The translations under genes were made by a program, and so were the position numbers. The notes below the pieces were generated by a model. The model did not search any database. It was given only the letters and a program-made list of their open reading frames with translations, and was not told the DNA's origin. DNA of 64,000 bases from Lactobacillus sp. (lineage in GTDB: Bacteria; Bacillota; Bacilli; Lactobacillales; Lactobacillaceae), in assembly GCA_022484695.1 (NCBI GenBank), contig JAKVKU010000006.1:140003-204002 (forward strand), read 5' to 3'. Positions within the stretch are counted from its first letter, which is position 1. Each line of letters starts with the position of its first letter. Shown here one piece after another: positions 17,811-26,981 of this stretch.

Positions 17811-18908
17811 ATGATTAAAAAGAGAGGTACATATTTTAAGATTTCAACCTGGCTATTGGTCGGGTTGTCATTGCTGGGGGCTGTTTTTTCAACAACAGCG
17901 CAAGTGCAAGCCAGTGACTTCTTGAAATTTGCCGATGTTTCAAGTTATCAAAGTTCAGATGAATATTTCTTCCAGAACTTAACAACTGGTAATGTGGCTG
18001 GGGTTGTTGTCAAATTGACCCAAGGTTCTACAGATGGGGATAACTACATTAACCCTAAAGCCCAAGCGCAAATTAAAAATGCCAAGGCTGCTGGTTTAAA
18101 AGTTAGTTTATATCACTATGCTAAATACAATGGTACCCAAGATGCCATTGATGAAGCCAACTTCTTTGCCGATGCGGCTAAAAATGCTGGTTTAGGGGCA
18201 GACACTGTGATGGTTGCCGATGTGGAAGATCCTTCTTTATCAAACCCTTATGGTGATACAGTCACTTTCCAACAACAGTTGAAGAATCGTGGTTATAATA
18301 ACCAAGTTATTTATTCCATGGCTTCTTGGTTCTGGTATAATAAAGTACCCCGTAACTACCCAGCTTGGGTTGCCAACTACGGGACCGATGCACCTGGTGT
18401 TGATAACGCCGCTGCATGGCAATATACCTCTAATTACAACGGGTTAAGCTTAGATATGAGTTATGACTTTACTGGCCTGTTCACCAACAAGAGTGTCTCC
18501 CAAGCACCTGCCGGCGACACATCTGCTAGCAGCAACAACAATGTCATCACCGTTGGTGGCAGTGGTGCCAATGGCGTTAAAGGCAACGGCAGTTCTGCCC
18601 AACACTTTAATGCTGGCACCGCTTGGAAATCAAACGGTATCAAGTTGATCAATGGTAAAATTGCTTACTTAGTTGGTGCTGATGTATATATTTATCAAGA
18701 TGACACCACCCAAGCTAACGTTTGTACCGTTGCTAATCCTTGTAAAGCAGTTGATGGCAATGGTAACCAAATTGGTTCTGACGGTAAGTTTACCGCGGGT
18801 AGCCAATGGCAAATCGCCAGTGTCACTGAAGTCAACGGCCAAGCCGCTTATCAAGTCAGTGGGACAGAATATATTCTTGCCAGCAACACAATTGGCAATG
18901 GTAACTAA
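17811..18908 (+). CDS. GH25 lysozyme with SLAP-like C-terminus
   Basis: Secreted muramidase of about 365 residues. A signal peptide (ISTWLLVGLSLLGAVF) is cleaved near QVQAS. The GH25 catalytic domain runs from about residue 38 to 235, with Asp42 in FADVSSYQ and the catalytic pair Asp137/Glu139 in VADVEDPS. A linker follows and then two SLAP-like repeats (IKLINGKIAYLVG and VTEVNGQAAYQVSG), which bind the wall non-covalently in lactobacilli. An unusual CTVANPC pair could form a disulfide in the first repeat. ATG 17811 follows TGGAGCG. A role in wall turnover is inferred. Confidence 0.9.
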   Translation: MIKKRGTYFKISTWLLVGLSLLGAVFSTTAQVQASDFLKFADVSSYQSSDEYFFQNLTTGNVAGVVVKLTQGSTDGDNYINPKAQAQIKNAKAAGLKVSLYHYAKYNGTQDAIDEANFFADAAKNAGLGADTVMVADVEDPSLSNPYGDTVTFQQQLKNRGYNNQVIYSMASWFWYNKVPRNYPAWVANYGTDAPGVDNAAAWQYTSNYNGLSLDMSYDFTGLFTNKSVSQAPAGDTSASSNNNVITVGGSGANGVKGNGSSAQHFNAGTAWKSNGIKLINGKIAYLVGADVYIYQDDTTQANVCTVANPCKAVDGNGNQIGSDGKFTAGSQWQIASVTEVNGQAAYQVSGTEYILASNTIGNGN

Positions 18909-18931
18909 GCTAGTTTAAATTAAAGATAACT

Positions 18932-18974
18932 AATCCCAGTGAAAAGTGAACTTCATTTTCCACTGGGATTTTTT
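18932..18974 (+). terminator. Terminator after lysozyme gene
   Basis: A stem AATCCCAGTG / CACTGGGATT with further A-T pairing in the loop and a T tract. Confidence 0.85.
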
Positions 18975-18977
18975 AAA

Positions 18978-19754
18978 TCAATTTGGTTTGTTATAAGCTA
19001 AAATTGTCAGTGGGGCAAAAATCAAGACGATGGCAACCCCAAAGATAATGACTAGCCAAGCTTGCTGGGTCCAAAGACCTTGATTTAACATGGCCCGCAT
19101 AGCGGTGATGACGTGGGTGATGGGATTGATTTGGGCCACTGTCAAAAGCCAGTGGGGTAAAGTCTTCAAGGGAATAAAGGCATTGGATAAAAAAGATAAA
19201 ATCATCATTGTCATCATGGCAAAACTTTGAACCATGGTGGCACTTTTAGCCAATAATCCCAATAAGGCAAATAACCAACTCATGGCCCAACCGGTAAATA
19301 TTGCCAACCCCCCAGCTGCTAAGACCCAACCGAATCCGCCTGCTGGTCGCCAACCCATGGCAAAACCAGTTGCAAAGGCGACAACGGTGGCAATGGTCAG
19401 CCGCAAAATATCGGCAAAAAGCTGACCGGCCAAGGGGGCAATATGGGCCATGGGCAAGGACTTGAAACGATCAAAAACCCCGGAGTCTAAGTCTTCGCGA
19501 ATTTGGGAACCGGAGCCAGAAGCTGCTGACAACATGGTTTGAATCAAGATGCCTGGCACAATGGTGGGTAAGTAAGCCGCTACGCCACCGGCGATGGCAC
19601 CACCGAATAGATAGCCAAACATCACCGTGAATAAAATAGGTTGAATCAACACATCCATCAACCGTTCTGGATTATGAATCGTTTTGAGAATATTTCGGTA
19701 GGCCATGGTGGCGGTATTGGCCATAAGATGAGTAGGTTTTGCGATAATTTCCAT
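18978..19754 (-). CDS. ABC-2 type exporter permease (DrrB-like)
   Basis: A 258-residue membrane protein with about six hydrophobic segments. It has the ABC-2/daunorubicin-exporter pattern: NPERLMDVLIQPILFTVMFGYLFGG, an E-loop-like DSGVFDRFKSLPM, and the conserved FIPLKTLPHWLLTVAQINPITHV. It forms a drug- or lipid-type exporter with the ATPase just upstream, 35 bp away on the same strand. The pair lies divergent from a MarR regulator and is presumably controlled by it. Confidence 0.9.
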   Translation of the reverse strand: MEIIAKPTHLMANTATMAYRNILKTIHNPERLMDVLIQPILFTVMFGYLFGGAIAGGVAAYLPTIVPGILIQTMLSAASGSGSQIREDLDSGVFDRFKSLPMAHIAPLAGQLFADILRLTIATVVAFATGFAMGWRPAGGFGWVLAAGGLAIFTGWAMSWLFALLGLLAKSATMVQSFAMMTMMILSFLSNAFIPLKTLPHWLLTVAQINPITHVITAMRAMLNQGLWTQQAWLVIIFGVAIVLIFAPLTILAYNKPN

Positions 19755-19789
19755 ATTTTTTCTCCTTAATTTACTGATCGGCGTACGGT

Positions 19790-20725
19790 TTAATTTTTAC
19801 CAGATGTTAATGCAAAAAAGACATCATCCATGGAAGGCGACTGGACCGCAATATTGACAATGGGGATATTGTGTTGACTTAAGCGATTCAATACATTAGT
19901 GACCTGGTTGGGATTACCTAACTTAGCCGTAATGATACTTTTATCGGCAGTTGCTTCAACATGTAGCGTTTGGGTCATAAGTTTGACGGCGGCGGGAATT
20001 TGGTTGACGCTTTGCAGTTGGGTTTTAAGGGTTGACCCACCGACTGCCGCTTTTAATGCCGCTGGTGTGCCTACTTGAATCAATTTACCATGGTCAATGA
20101 CTGCAATGCGGTCGGCCAGTTCATCTGCTTCGGCCAAGTATTGGGTGGTTAACACGATGGTCGAGCCCTTGGCTACAAGTTGGCGAATGGTAGCCCACAT
20201 TTGGTTTCTAGTTCGGGGATCTAAGCCAGTGGTGGGTTCGTCTAAAAAAATTAATGGCGGCTGACTGATTAAACTCACGGCTAAATCTAAACGCCGGCGC
20301 ATCCCGCCAGAGTAGGCGGCAACGGCTTTATCTGCTGAAGCTACCAAAGAGAACTCCTGCAACAGGGCAGTTGAGCGTTGTTTGGCTTCAGAGCGGCTCA
20401 AACCATTGAGCCGTGAGAAAATCATTAGGTTTTCCCAGGCGGTGATGTCTTCATCAACTGAGGCATATTGTCCCGTTAGGCCAAACAGAGCGCGGACTTG
20501 ACGGGGCTGTTTTTGTGTATCGTGGCCAAAAATAGTAATGGTGCCGTGGCTTGGCTTCAGCAGGGTCGTCATCATGCGCAAGATAGTCGTTTTACCAGCA
20601 CCATTAGGCCCCAGTAAGCCAAACACTTCGCCTTTGTGGATGGTCAAAGACACATCTGTGACCGCTTGATACGTACCAAACGTTTTGGATAAAGACTCAA
20701 TTTTAATTGCATCATTTGCTAGCAT
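19790..20725 (-). CDS. ABC exporter ATPase (DrrA-like)
   Basis: A 311-residue ATPase of the daunorubicin-resistance type. Walker A is GPNGAGKTT, the signature is YSGGMRRRLD, and Walker B is LIFLDEPTTGLD. The C-terminal extension after residue 220, ending in SPSMDDVFFALTSGKN, is the feature of DrrA-family proteins. With the ABC-2 permease it would export a hydrophobic compound. Transcription from the divergent promoter region with MarR operators is inferred. Confidence 0.92.
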   Translation of the reverse strand: MLANDAIKIESLSKTFGTYQAVTDVSLTIHKGEVFGLLGPNGAGKTTILRMMTTLLKPSHGTITIFGHDTQKQPRQVRALFGLTGQYASVDEDITAWENLMIFSRLNGLSRSEAKQRSTALLQEFSLVASADKAVAAYSGGMRRRLDLAVSLISQPPLIFLDEPTTGLDPRTRNQMWATIRQLVAKGSTIVLTTQYLAEADELADRIAVIDHGKLIQVGTPAALKAAVGGSTLKTQLQSVNQIPAAVKLMTQTLHVEATADKSIITAKLGNPNQVTNVLNRLSQHNIPIVNIAVQSPSMDDVFFALTSGKN

Positions 20726-20765
20726 AATATCACGTTTCCTTAATATCAGATTTGATCGGGGAATA

Positions 20766-20867
20766 TTAATCAGGTCCCCCTGTCGAATAATATAATAAGC
20801 CCCACCTGATTAATTTGTCAACACTTTAATCAGGTCCCCTGATTTTTATGGGGATTTTTGCTATACT
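20766..20867. promoter_or_regulatory. Divergent promoters with three MarR-type operator sites
   Basis: The ATCAGGT motif occurs three times. 20828-20844 is a perfect repeat, AATCAGG-TCC-CCTGATT, overlapping the -35 region of the marR promoter (-10 TATACT at 20862-20867). An inverted copy at 20803-20813 lies inside the 18-bp spacer of the exporter promoter (minus strand TTGACA 20816-20821, TATTAT 20792-20797). A third copy starts at 20768. This layout fits repression of both directions. Confidence 0.65.
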
Positions 20868-20909
20868 TAAGTAGTGCCTATTACGTATTGAAATGAAGGA
20901 GGGGCGGCT

Positions 20910-21428
20910 ATGAGCACGCTTTCGGAAAAACATCAATTAGCTGAAAAAATTTGGGAATTCTCGATTTTGACCCGTTTAGATAACGATGATGATCGCCAAC
21001 GAGGTGGGCAGTTATCATTTTCCGGGCAGGGTAAAATTTTGATTTTGCTAGCGCAGGAAGACAATTTACCTCAAAAAGAAATTGCGACCCGTCTGAATCT
21101 GACGCCCCAGTCCACGGCAGAATTTGTGGCGAAATTAGCCCGAAGACACTATGTTTCCAAAACGAAATCGCCAAAAGATGGCCGGGTGACTTTGATTCAG
21201 TTGACCCAACAAGGCAAAGATGCTTTAAAGAGCATTGATAATACCATCCCTAGCTATTTAGAGTTTTTAAATGATGACGAACAGCAACAGTTTGGCCAAT
21301 TGTTAGCTAAGATGAATCTGGGCTTACGTGAGCGTATTGAAAGCCGAGATAACAGCATTAATGGTAAGATGCATAAAGTGATGTTGCAGCATTTTACCAA
21401 ACAGACCCATGCGGGTGAAAATAAATAA
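20910..21428 (+). CDS. MarR-family transcriptional regulator
   Basis: A 172-residue winged-helix protein. The DNA-reading part is NLPQKEIATRLNLTPQSTAEFVAKL followed by the wing KSPKDGRVTLIQLTQQG, typical of MarR. It is expected to repress the divergent DrrAB-type exporter and itself, relieved by a small-molecule ligand. The N-terminal stretch rich in Asp/Asn (LDNDDDRQRGG) is somewhat longer than in classic MarR and could be a ligand or metal site. AGGAGGGG precedes the ATG. Confidence 0.9.
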   Translation: MSTLSEKHQLAEKIWEFSILTRLDNDDDRQRGGQLSFSGQGKILILLAQEDNLPQKEIATRLNLTPQSTAEFVAKLARRHYVSKTKSPKDGRVTLIQLTQQGKDALKSIDNTIPSYLEFLNDDEQQQFGQLLAKMNLGLRERIESRDNSINGKMHKVMLQHFTKQTHAGENK

Positions 21429-21538
21429 CTGACACGGTGTCAATTAAGAGTTTCTTTAAAATCTAAAGATTTTTTTAAGAATCTTTGTTAAAATAAGCCT
21501 AAGAGATATTGTTGGATTCATCAGTCGAGGAGTTAATT

Positions 21539-22225
21539 ATGAAGATATTAATTGTAGACGACGACAAAGAAATTGTTGAACTTTTGTCGATTTATGTGAA
21601 AAATGAAGGTTATGAACCAGTAACAGCATACTCTGGCAAGGAAGCTTTGACTAAGCTAGCCACCAACCACGATATCAAACTCATGATCTTGGATATCATG
21701 ATGCCCAATATGAACGGCATTGACGTCATCAAAGAGGTGCGCACTGATTCCCAGATTCCAATTATCATTGTGTCCGCCAAAACCGCTGACATGGATAAAA
21801 TCCAAGCGCTGATCACCGGGGCAGACGATTATGTGGCCAAACCATTTAATCCCTTAGAAGTGATGGCCCGGGTCAAGTCTTTGCTACGGCGCAGTGAACA
21901 TCAAGTTACTGCCGATATTCCCGATGTGTTAGAGGTGGGGTCTTTGACCATTAAAAAGGACTCCCACGAAGTCATCACCATGACTGGTAAGCAGGTGCAA
22001 TTGACAGCCTTGGAATTTGGTATTTTGTACTTATTAGCCAGCCATCCCAATCGGGTCTTTTCTGCCGATGAAATCTTTGAACGGGTTTGGCAACAAGAAA
22101 GTATCGTATCCGCCAAAACCGTCATGGTCCACGTCAGTCACTTACGGGACAAGATTGAAGAAGCCACTGGTGGGGAAAAAGTTATCGAAACAGTCTGGGG
22201 CGTGGGTTATAAAGTTGCAGGATAA
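21539..22225 (+). CDS. OmpR/PhoB-family response regulator
   Basis: A 228-residue regulator. The receiver domain has the acidic pocket (VDDDKE), phospho-acceptor Asp in LILDIMMPN, and K in VAKPFNPLE. The C-terminal winged helix includes LTALEFGILYLLASHPNRVFSADE and HVSHLRDKIEE, ending with VWGVGYKV. ATG 21539 follows CGAGGAG; codons upstream are in frame but lack a ribosome site. The kinase gene overlaps its 3' end and a D,D-carboxypeptidase follows, so a cell-wall target is likely. It resembles the VanR type. Confidence 0.92.
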   Translation: MKILIVDDDKEIVELLSIYVKNEGYEPVTAYSGKEALTKLATNHDIKLMILDIMMPNMNGIDVIKEVRTDSQIPIIIVSAKTADMDKIQALITGADDYVAKPFNPLEVMARVKSLLRRSEHQVTADIPDVLEVGSLTIKKDSHEVITMTGKQVQLTALEFGILYLLASHPNRVFSADEIFERVWQQESIVSAKTVMVHVSHLRDKIEEATGGEKVIETVWGVGYKVAG

Positions 22226-23426
22226 AAGAGACGCTACCAAAGTAAGATTATCTACAAAAGAAAAAGGTGAGCTGATCCTTGATGGTATCCTCACCTTTTT
22301 AATACTTATTATTTTAGAATTGGCTTTATTATTGTCTATCAATCAGTTTTTTGCCCAGGGCCAAGATGTCCGGGCAAACGTGCGCGTGCTTAAACAGATT
22401 TTCACCCTGGACTTCCCCCAAATTGGCCAGTGGCATTTGAATATTTGGGCTTGTCTAGGGGTCTTGTTGATCAACGTTTGGATCGTTTATCGGCGCTTGG
22501 CCCGGCGCTTTCAAGCTATTCAAATGCACCACGTGATCCAAGAACTGCATTACATAGCAGATAACCATTTTGACCATCGGATCACTTTTAAAGTTAATCC
22601 AGATTTGCAAAAGGTCGTCGCCAGTATTAATGCTTTGGTGGAGAGCACCAGTCGCTCTATCAGTGAAGAACGCCGCATTGAGCAGTCCAAAGATGAATTG
22701 ATCACAAACGTCAGCCATGATATTCGTACGCCATTGACATCAGTCATTGGTTATTTAGGTTTGATTGAAAACGGCCAGTATCAAAATCGGGCTGAGCTAT
22801 TGAAATATACCCATACGGCTTTCGTTAAATCCAAACAGATGAAATTGCTGGTGGATGATTTGTTTGAGTTTACCAAAATTCAACAAACTGCCACCACCAT
22901 GAATTTCACCCAGGTGAATATGACCAACATGATCGCCCAATTAGCGGCCAGTTATGAACTAGAAGCTCAGAAACAAAATATTCATATCGTGACGAAAACC
23001 CGGCCGGATCCGTTGATGATGGCCGCCGACCCCGAAAAATTGAGTCGGGTTTACAACAATTTGATCATCAATGCGTTGAAGTATGGTAAAGGGGCCACGG
23101 AACTGATCATTGAAGGCCGACAGTATCAGGATGAAGCAATCATTGCCATCCGCAACAACGGCCAAAAAATTCCCGAAAACGATATTTTACATTTATTCGA
23201 TCGCTTCTATCGGGTGGAGGGCTCTCGTTCCCATGAAACTGGCGGCAGTGGCCTGGGGTTAGCCATTGCCCAAAGTATCGTAGCTTTACATGGGGGCTTT
23301 ATTTATGCCAGCTCCACAGATGAACAGACGAGTTTTATCATGCATTTGCCCCTCAAAGGTGGGGCCCGCCTGCAACAACCAGATAATATTGCGGCCCAAG
23401 ATGCCCAATTATTACGCAATGCTTAA
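22215..23426 (+). CDS. Sensor histidine kinase of the VanS/PhoR type
   Basis: About 403 residues. Two membrane segments (ILDGILTFLILIILELALLLSI and IWACLGVLLINVWIVY) flank a short outside loop; a HAMP-like linker follows. The phospho-acceptor box is NVSHDIRTPLTSVIGYL, and the ATPase domain has N (NNLIINALKYGKG), G1 and G2 boxes (SGLGLAIAQSIV). The frame is open far upstream inside the regulator gene, so the start is uncertain; I chose TTG 22215, overlapping the regulator stop by 11 bp. Pairs with the preceding regulator. Confidence 0.88.
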   Translation: MQDKRDATKVRLSTKEKGELILDGILTFLILIILELALLLSINQFFAQGQDVRANVRVLKQIFTLDFPQIGQWHLNIWACLGVLLINVWIVYRRLARRFQAIQMHHVIQELHYIADNHFDHRITFKVNPDLQKVVASINALVESTSRSISEERRIEQSKDELITNVSHDIRTPLTSVIGYLGLIENGQYQNRAELLKYTHTAFVKSKQMKLLVDDLFEFTKIQQTATTMNFTQVNMTNMIAQLAASYELEAQKQNIHIVTKTRPDPLMMAADPEKLSRVYNNLIINALKYGKGATELIIEGRQYQDEAIIAIRNNGQKIPENDILHLFDRFYRVEGSRSHETGGSGLGLAIAQSIVALHGGFIYASSTDEQTSFIMHLPLKGGARLQQPDNIAAQDAQLLRNA

Positions 23427-23450
23427 TCAAGAAAATGTTGGGAGATTTCT

Positions 23451-24746
23451 ATGAAAACCAAGCTCAAAGCAATCCTGCTGGTATTGATAATGCTAATGGG
23501 ATTAACAACTAGTCTTGTTCCTGGACAAACCGTCCAAGGGGCAACCCCGAATGATTTGAATCCAATGAACTACCAAGCCAGCGCCCAAGCAGCGCTGGTT
23601 TTAGATGCTAAAAGTGGCCAAGTGCTGTACGCCAAGGATGCCAATGCTGTGCTGCCCATTGCTTCCATGTCTAAAATGTTGAGTCTTTATTTAGTATTGC
23701 AGGCCATCCACCAGGGCAAATTGAAATGGACGGATACGGTGGTGCCCAATGATGCCCAAGCAGCCTTGAGTGCCAATACCGAGCTGTCCAATGTCCCCTT
23801 GACCGCTGGGGTGGCCTACACAGTCAAGGAGCTATACGATGCTTCCTGGATCTATTCAGCTAATGTGGCCGTTATGCTTTTGGCCCAAGCCGTGGCCGGC
23901 TCCCAGGAAACCTTTGTTACCCAGATGCAACAACAGTTGCAAAAGTGGCAGATCACCAATGCTAAAATTGTGAATGTCAGCGGCTTGAATAACAGTCTAC
24001 TGGGGGAATTAAGCACCGCCAATACCGATAAAAATGCTGAAAATGAAATGAGTGCTTATGATGTGGGGCAAGTCGCCCAGCATGTGCTCCAGGATTTTCC
24101 TGAAGTGATTGACACCACTAAAATTGCCAAGGCAACTTTTCATGCCAATCAAGCCGGCTCTTATCCCATGACCAACTGGAATTTGTTATTGCCTGGCCAA
24201 AAGCTCTATGATGCCACGTTGGCCATTGATGGCTTAAAAACTGGGACCAGTGATGCCGCCGGGGAGTGTTTCACGGCGACTTTAATGGCCAATGGCCGCC
24301 GGGTGATTGCCGTGGTGATGCATGCGGCTGGGGCAGACGACGATAAAGATAAACGCTTTGTAGCCACGGCTAATCTGTTAAAGGCAGCTTTTAATTATTG
24401 GGACGTGACTACTGTTCAAAAAAATCAAGCTTTGCCGGAAAACCAAGCACTGAAAGTGAATGATGGCACCCAACAACGGGTTGCCTTAGTCTTTGCCAAG
24501 ACCCAAAGTCTCTGGGTACCCAAGGACAACAAAACCTTATCTGGGCAGTTGCATTTGGCCAAAGCTTATCAAAAGGGCATCAATGCCCCGGTTAAAGCCC
24601 AACAAGCCATTGGTCACTATACGTGGGCAGCACCAATGACTTTCATGCAAACTGACGCCCCAGTGGTACAGACCAAACAAGCTGTTACTAAATTGCCTTG
24701 GTATAAGATTGCTTTCAATCACATCGTGAATATATTTACCAAGTAA
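23451..24746 (+). CDS. dacA: D-alanyl-D-alanine carboxypeptidase (class A low-mass PBP)
   Basis: A 431-residue penicillin-binding protein that trims the terminal D-Ala of peptidoglycan stem peptides. The signal peptide is cleaved near VQGA. The active-site trio is visible: SMSK (Ser72, Lys75), SAN (136-138) and KTG (263-265). A C-terminal amphipathic helix (LPWYKIAFNHIVNIFTK) would anchor it to the membrane, as in DacA/PBP5. GGGAG precedes the ATG. It lies 24 bp after the kinase gene and is probably part of the same operon, ending in a 15-bp-stem terminator. Confidence 0.94.
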   Translation: MKTKLKAILLVLIMLMGLTTSLVPGQTVQGATPNDLNPMNYQASAQAALVLDAKSGQVLYAKDANAVLPIASMSKMLSLYLVLQAIHQGKLKWTDTVVPNDAQAALSANTELSNVPLTAGVAYTVKELYDASWIYSANVAVMLLAQAVAGSQETFVTQMQQQLQKWQITNAKIVNVSGLNNSLLGELSTANTDKNAENEMSAYDVGQVAQHVLQDFPEVIDTTKIAKATFHANQAGSYPMTNWNLLLPGQKLYDATLAIDGLKTGTSDAAGECFTATLMANGRRVIAVVMHAAGADDDKDKRFVATANLLKAAFNYWDVTTVQKNQALPENQALKVNDGTQQRVALVFAKTQSLWVPKDNKTLSGQLHLAKAYQKGINAPVKAQQAIGHYTWAAPMTFMQTDAPVVQTKQAVTKLPWYKIAFNHIVNIFTK

Positions 24747-24758
24747 AACCCTTAGCAA

Positions 24759-24804
24759 AATCTCATCTAGCCAGTTGAAAAAATGGTTAGGTGGGATTTT
24801 TTTA
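24759..24804 (+). terminator. dacA terminator
   Basis: A 15-position stem with several G-U pairs and the loop GTTGAAAAAA, followed by seven Ts. Confidence 0.88.
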
Positions 24805-25070
24805 TTCGTTATATGCGAAATATATATTAGACCCCTAAAGTTACGAATTGACTTATACTTTGCATATCAAACGAAAGCTGTGACATAATACACAAATATT
24901 AAAGTGTTATTTAATATAGAAACATATTAAAATTTCTTCTTGCACAAAGCCATTACTGCCACAAATGTTTCTACTTCAAGTGTTTTTATGACTAACTTCT
25001 GGGGGAATGTTGTATACTTTATTTAGTGAAACTTTTGACTGCTTTCTCACAAGAGATTAGGGGTGAAGAT
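24805..25070 (+). promoter_or_regulatory. AT-rich leader region of the glycogen operon
   Basis: A gene-free, AT-rich stretch before glgB. The best -10 is TATACT at about 25014-25019, with no convincing -35, so activation may be needed. No RNA switch or strong repeat was recognised. A GTG at 25026 is in frame with glgB, but the better start is the ATG at 25071. Confidence 0.35.
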
Positions 25071-26981
25071 ATGGATGAAGCTGAATTCAAAAAGCGCGCA
25101 TATTTGTTCAACACAGGCAATTATTTTGAAAGTTATGATTTCTTTGGTTGTCATCAAGCGGGCGAACAATACCGATTCACGGTTTGGGCGCCCCATGCTA
25201 AGTCAGTTTATCTAGTGGGTGATTTCAACGACTGGGAAGAGAATTTACCACTGAAGCTAGTGGCCGACACTGGTATTTGGACTGTCACCACGGGACTTGC
25301 CAAACCCGGCGATTTGTATAAGTTCGGTATTTTGGACCAACAAGGGCACTATCAGTTGAAAATTGATCCCTATGCATTTGGCTTCGAACACAAACCCGGT
25401 AATAGCGCGAAAGTCATGGATTTGCCCCAAAAGAAATGGCGTGATGAAGCGTGGTTAGCCAAGCGGCAGGCCAACTTGCCGTACAAACAGCCGCTAAATA
25501 TTTATGAGGTTCATTTAGGATCTTGGCGCAAAGACGCTGAGGGGAATTACTTATCCTACGACCAAATTGCCAAAGAACTTGTGCCTTATGTCCAAAAGAT
25601 GGGTTATTCACATGTGGAATTTATGCCACTGATGGAACACTTATTAGATGCATCCTGGGGCTATCAACTGATGGGTTACTTTGCACCCACCAGTCGTTTT
25701 GGTGACTTGGATGGCTTTTTGGAATTGGTGGAAGCCTTTCATGAGGCCGATATTGGGGTCATCATGGATTGGGTCCCTGGACACTTCATTCGCAATACGG
25801 ATGCTTTGGCCGCCTATGATGGCACACCGACCTATGAGTATGCGGATTACAACCGGGCTAACAATGTACGTTGGGGCAGTTGGAACTTTGACTTAGGTAA
25901 AGCCCAGGTTCAGAGCTTTTTAATTTCCAGTGCGATGTTTTGGCTAGACTATTGTCATTTAGACGGCTTACGAGTTGATGCTGTGTCCAACATGTTATAT
26001 TTAGATTATGATGCGGGTAAAGAAGGTATCGTCAATGAATATGGCAATAATGCCAATATTGAAGGCCAAAACTTTATCAAGAAACTAAATATGACGGTGT
26101 TTAAATATCATCCAGATATTCTCATGATCGCCGAAGAATCCTCCGCCTTTCCAAAGGTCACTGGCCCAGTTGATAAGGGTGGTTTAGGATTTAATTACAA
26201 GTGGAACATGGGTTGGATGCATGACACCTTGGACTTTTTTGAAATGGATCCCTTGTTTCGCCATGATCACTTCAACTTATTGACGTTCTCATTCATGTAT
26301 ATGTATGACGAACAATTTGTATTACCGTTTTCCCACGATGAAGTTGTCCATGGCAAAAAGTCATTGATGCACAAAATGCCAGGTGATCGTTATAACCAAT
26401 TTGCCAATCTGCGGACCATGATGGTGTATATGATTGGCCATCCTGGCAAGAAGTTGTTATTTATGGGCAGTGAGTGGGGGCAGTTTTTGGAATGGCGTTA
26501 TTGGAGTCCGCTGGAATGGGTGGACTTAAAAGACGACATGAACCAAAAAATGCAACACTTTAGTCAAACTTTGAACCAGTTATACCATGATGAACCAGCG
26601 TTATGGCAGTTGGATCATGATCCTAGCGGTATGGATATCACCAATGCCGATGATCCTGAGTCTAGTACCTTAGGTTTCATTCGACGCAGTGAAGTACCTG
26701 AGGATTTTGTGATTTTTGCTTTTAACTTAGTACCTGTTGAAAAGCAGCATTTTAAGATTCCGGTGCCATTTGCGGGAACTTATACAGAAGTCTTGAACAC
26801 TGAGATGATCGATTTTGGTGGGACTTGGACCAAGGGCCAGGGTGATTTTAAGACAACTGGACAAGCTTATAAGAGCGAACCAGATTCGATTGAAGTGATC
26901 TTACCAGCTATGAGTGCCTTGATTATCAAACCGAAACAATTAACGCAGGCGCGTAATTTTTCAGAGGAGGATGAATTATGA
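25071..26981 (+). CDS. glgB: 1,4-alpha-glucan branching enzyme
   Basis: A 636-residue GH13 enzyme that makes alpha-1,6 branches in glycogen. An N-terminal CBM48-like domain ([20 protein letters not shown]) is followed by the TIM barrel with [11 protein letters not shown] (catalytic Asp), IAEESSAFP (acid Glu) and [11 protein letters not shown] (third Asp). The length is normal for the branching-enzyme family. ATG 25071 follows an AGGGG site. It opens a tightly packed glgB-C-D-A-P operon with 4-bp overlaps. Confidence 0.97.
   Translation: MDEAEFKKRAYLFNTGNYFESYDFFGCHQAGEQYRFTVWAPHAKSVYLVGDFNDWEENLPLKLVADTGIWTVTTGLAKPGDLYKFGILDQQGHYQLKIDPYAFGFEHKPGNSAKVMDLPQKKWRDEAWLAKRQANLPYKQPLNIYEVHLGSWRKDAEGNYLSYDQIAKELVPYVQKMGYSHVEFMPLMEHLLDASWGYQLMGYFAPTSRFGDLDGFLELVEAFHEADIGVIMDWVPGHFIRNTDALAAYDGTPTYEYADYNRANNVRWGSWNFDLGKAQVQSFLISSAMFWLDYCHLDGLRVDAVSNMLYLDYDAGKEGIVNEYGNNANIEGQNFIKKLNMTVFKYHPDILMIAEESSAFPKVTGPVDKGGLGFNYKWNMGWMHDTLDFFEMDPLFRHDHFNLLTFSFMYMYDEQFVLPFSHDEVVHGKKSLMHKMPGDRYNQFANLRTMMVYMIGHPGKKLLFMGSEWGQFLEWRYWSPLEWVDLKDDMNQKMQHFSQTLNQLYHDEPALWQLDHDPSGMDITNADDPESSTLGFIRRSEVPEDFVIFAFNLVPVEKQHFKIPVPFAGTYTEVLNTEMIDFGGTWTKGQGDFKTTGQAYKSEPDSIEVILPAMSALIIKPKQLTQARNFSEEDEL

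Noticed and set aside
22068-22214. Long upstream extension of the kinase reading frame
   Set aside because: It overlaps the response-regulator gene and encodes nothing kinase-like; the kinase begins near 22215.
24872-24885. cre-like site before glgB
   Set aside because: At least two mismatches at key positions of the consensus; too weak to call.
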